From Litoribrevibacter euphylliae (GTDB lineage Bacteria; Pseudomonadota; Gammaproteobacteria; Pseudomonadales; Litoribrevibacteraceae), in contig NZ_JBHRSZ010000007.1 of the NCBI RefSeq assembly GCF_042646085.1, positions 124,001 through 188,000 of the forward strand: a DNA stretch of 64,000 bases, written 5' to 3'. The notes under the pieces are model-generated. The model searched no databases. It was not told the DNA's origin and saw only the letters and a program-made list of their open reading frames with translations. This document shows, one piece after another, positions 61,721 through 64,000 of this stretch. The translations under genes and the position numbers were made by a program. Each line of letters opens with the position of its first letter. The first letter of the stretch is position 1.

Positions 61721-62233
61721 TCATCCAGATTTTGGATACAAACGAATCAATCCCTGTTTGCCCACCAAATCCGGGATCAGCCAGATCTCATGAAAGGGAT
61801 GAATCTTTGGCACTTTCAGCTTTGATATCGCTACCTCAAAGTCTCGCCGCTGCCATTTAGGCGAGGCATTACGAATCACTAACCACGGATTCTGACTGCG
61901 ATAATACTTGGTGGATTTTTTATTCAGCAAATCAGATAAGGCATCAAGAAGATTGGACTGTAAAGGCGTCAACGGCACCATGCTTCTGATCGACAACAGT
62001 GTATTATCGGGAAGGGAGGGATCAACCAAACTTTTCAATTGCTTGGCTTCTTCTTCGTTACTGTAAAGATGCGCGATCTCAAGATCTTGCTCCTCGCCAT
62101 CAATGCTGACCGTGACATCCGGCTTACGGGGCATATTTAAATGCTCGAACGACGCCGGCACCCGATACATCCCCGAATAGGCTTTGCAGAAGGTGTGAGC
62201 TGCGGTCACTTCTAAATACTCTTTCTCATCCAT
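61721..62233 (-). CDS. Protein of unknown function
   Basis: A 170-residue cytosolic protein not recognised. ATG 62233 is preferred to an in-frame TTG at 62263; GAGG lies about 9 bases before it. Visible are PDVTVSIDGEEQDLEIAHLY (about 40-58), somewhat like the beta-hairpin of PD-(D/E)xK nucleases but without the catalytic Lys, and a basic mid-region (KKSTKYYRSQNPWLVI) before a C-terminal WLIPDLVGKQGLIRLYP. No signal or membrane segment. It lies between convergent ndh and the downstream recG gene on its own strand. Confidence 0.6.
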   Translation of the reverse strand: MDEKEYLEVTAAHTFCKAYSGMYRVPASFEHLNMPRKPDVTVSIDGEEQDLEIAHLYSNEEEAKQLKSLVDPSLPDNTLLSIRSMVPLTPLQSNLLDALSDLLNKKSTKYYRSQNPWLVIRNASPKWQRRDFEVAISKLKVPKIHPFHEIWLIPDLVGKQGLIRLYPKSG

Positions 62234-62368
62234 GAGTTTTAGCCTCTGGCGTGTTGAAGGCAATTACCTCACGTTAGCAATCAATCCCAACGTCATACGT
62301 TCATTTTTATAAAGTCAGACGTATGCTTTAAGCATGGCACAAAATTTCACCAATGGCAGACTTCTATA

Positions 62369-64000
62369 TCAGACTTCTGCGTAACGATCCCCATGGCCAA
62401 GCCAACGACGGATTAATGGATTGACTCGATCAGGCGCATGTCTGATCAACCAGTCGGCGGCCGTTTTAACATCGTTGAGCATGTCTTTATCACGCAATAA
62501 ATCCGCAACACGCATACTGACCAAACCGGTTTGGCGTGTGCCCATGACTTCACCAGGGCCGCGAATTTCGAGATCTTTCTCCGCGATTTTAAAACCATCG
62601 TTGGTTTCCCGCATCACTTGCAAACGTGCCTTACCGTGATTGGATAACGGCGCATGATAAAGCAACACACAGAAGGACTCGGTAGCTCCCCGACCGACCC
62701 GACCACGCAGCTGATGGAGTTGCGCCAAGCCGAGACGTTCCGGGTTTTCAATGACCATCACACTGGCATTAGGCACGTTCACCCCCACTTCAATCACGGT
62801 CGTCGCCACCAACACTTGAATAGTGCCCGCTTTAAACGCCGCCATCACATCGGCTTTCTCTTTCGGCTTCATACGACCGTGCACCAAGGCCACCGACACA
62901 TCCGGTAACGCTTGCTGCAACAAAGCACAGGCGTCTTCTGCGGCTTGCGCTTCCATTTCTTCATTTTCTTCGATCAGCGTACACACCCAATAGGCTTGGC
63001 GACCTTGCTGGCAGCTGGTTCGTAACCGGTCAATGACCTGATCTCGGCGTTGATCTGAAATCGCCACCGTTTCCACCGGCGTTCGGCCTGGCGGTAACTC
63101 ATCAATCACAGAAACGTCGAGATCTGCATAGGCGGCCATAGCCAGTGTGCGGGGAATCGGGGTTGCCGTCATCACTAACTGATGTGGCCGTAAGTGTTGG
63201 ATGTGATGACTTTGATCGTCTTCCAGTTGTTGGTCGCTCATAATGCCCTTATCCCGCAGCGCCATACGCTGATCAACACCAAAGCGATGTTGCTCATCAA
63301 TCACCACCAAGGCTAAGCGATCAAACACCACGTCTTTTTGGAACAACGCATGCGTTCCTACCATGATGTCGAACTCGCCGTTCGCTAACTGCGCCAAGGC
63401 TTTTTCGCGTTTCTTGCCTTTGACCTTGCCAGCCAACCAGCCCACTTTAATGTTGAGTGGTTCGAACCATTCACAAAATTGCTGATAATGCTGCTCCGCT
63501 AGAATCTCCGTCGGCGCCATAATCGCCGCCTGTTGCCCGGAACTGACGGCATAGAGCATCGACATCGCCGCCACCGCTGTTTTTCCTGAGCCCACATCCC
63601 CTTGTACTAAGCGCAACATCGGATGACCGGAGGCTAAATCTGAAGCAACTTCCTGAACAACACGCGCCTGTGCATTAGTGAAGGTAAAGCCCAGCTGATT
63701 CATAAAAGCGTGTTGAGTATCAGGCACTATATGAAGCACTTTAGCCTGATCTTTTCGCGTCTTATGACGTAAACGCAACAAACTCAGATGCTGCGCCAAC
63801 AACTCTTCAAACGCCAAGCGACGCTGGGCCGGATGCATTCCATCCTGAATCGAGTGTTGATCCACATCTGGCGGAGGTGCATGCAATAAACGAATACTGT
63901 CATGCAGGCTGGGTAACTGCCAATGTTGTAATAACTCATCGGGCAAAAAGTCGAGAATCGAGTAGGGGCTGAGCTTCTTCAACGCTTGCTCGCAGAAACT
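62369..64000 (-). CDS. recG: RecG DNA helicase, N-terminal part cut by window edge
   Basis: Branch-migrating helicase that processes stalled forks and R-loops. The frame is open to base 64000, so the first about 150 of some 690 residues (wedge domain) lie outside; apparent start TTG 63982 is internal. The visible 543 residues include RLAFEELLAQHL, Walker A GDVGSGKTAVA, Walker B-like VIDEQHRFGV, TATPIPRTLAM, GRTPV, HGRMKPKEK, and the C-terminal QLRGRVGRG and TRQTGL. All helicase motifs are intact. Confidence 0.96.
   Translation of the reverse strand, partial: SFCEQALKKLSPYSILDFLPDELLQHWQLPSLHDSIRLLHAPPPDVDQHSIQDGMHPAQRRLAFEELLAQHLSLLRLRHKTRKDQAKVLHIVPDTQHAFMNQLGFTFTNAQARVVQEVASDLASGHPMLRLVQGDVGSGKTAVAAMSMLYAVSSGQQAAIMAPTEILAEQHYQQFCEWFEPLNIKVGWLAGKVKGKKREKALAQLANGEFDIMVGTHALFQKDVVFDRLALVVIDEQHRFGVDQRMALRDKGIMSDQQLEDDQSHHIQHLRPHQLVMTATPIPRTLAMAAYADLDVSVIDELPPGRTPVETVAISDQRRDQVIDRLRTSCQQGRQAYWVCTLIEENEEMEAQAAEDACALLQQALPDVSVALVHGRMKPKEKADVMAAFKAGTIQVLVATTVIEVGVNVPNASVMVIENPERLGLAQLHQLRGRVGRGATESFCVLLYHAPLSNHGKARLQVMRETNDGFKIAEKDLEIRGPGEVMGTRQTGLVSMRVADLLRDKDMLNDVKTAADWLIRHAPDRVNPLIRRWLGHGDRYAEV

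Noticed and set aside
63980..63982. Start codon of recG at TTG 63982
   Set aside because: The frame is open to the window edge and the family needs about 150 more N-terminal residues.

Overview
The window is a dense, housekeeping-rich chromosome segment of a Gram-negative gammaproteobacterium. Gene order and content point to the Pseudomonadales/Oceanospirillales branch. The order algZ-algR-hemC-hemD-hemX-hemY, argH-cyaA, lysA-dapF-DUF484-xerC-HAD-sutA, coaBC-dut-algC-argB and pyrE/crc is the Pseudomonas-type arrangement. Base composition is moderate and codon use is not Pseudomonas-like, so a marine relative is a reasonable inference; the species cannot be named from sequence alone. No rRNA, tRNA, insertion sequence, prophage or CRISPR array was seen.

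Region 1 (1-5423) is the most distinctive part: a curli-type amyloid locus with five curlin-repeat proteins and a CsgH-like accessory protein. They are a CsgB-like gene cut by the left edge, a giant CsgA-like protein of 551 residues, a second curlin of 367 residues, CsgH with its CxC motif, a second CsgB-like protein, and a third CsgA-like protein of 350 residues. Hairpins separate the first genes and a strong terminator closes the locus. The secretion genes csgE, csgF and csgG are not in the window and may lie to its left.

Region 2 (5600-9975): ubiD with an Fe-S flavoprotein reductase, then a PiT phosphate transporter. Region 3 (10021-16494, minus strand): the AlgZ/AlgR two-component pair followed by the tetrapyrrole genes hemC, hemD, hemX and hemY. 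Region 4 (16740-25635): an orphan periplasmic binding protein with a Fur-like site, a Tat-exported VanY-type peptidase, argH, class I adenylate cyclase, a KAS III enzyme and a GST-like protein. Region 5 (25726-30552): lptM-lysA-dapF-DUF484-xerC-HAD, driven by an extended -10 promoter. Region 6 (30567-35330): lipase foldase, a short SutA-like regulator, a chalcone-isomerase-like exported protein, and a TetR regulator divergent from an aldehyde dehydrogenase.

Region 7 (35490-46580): coaD, a YfhL-type ferredoxin, gamma-glutamyltransferase, an outer-membrane barrel, a small exported protein, mutM, ung, two tandem HDOD proteins, a lone HyuA-type hydantoinase/oxoprolinase, a TRIC-type channel and MarC. 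Region 8 (46671-57895): rpmB-rpmG under a near-consensus promoter, radC, coaBC, dut, a membrane-anchored algC, argB, slmA, a DUF4124 protein, a TauE/SafE permease, pyrE and crc. Region 9 (57931-64000): a GGDEF diguanylate cyclase, a second Fe-S flavoprotein reductase, NDH-2, an unrecognised protein and the C-terminal four-fifths of recG.

Common themes are envelope and biofilm biology (curli, AlgR/AlgZ, AlgC, c-di-GMP), global regulation (cAMP, Crc, SutA, HDOD) and core metabolism. The best candidates for something undescribed are the expanded curlin locus, the tandem HDOD pair and the membrane-tethered AlgC.
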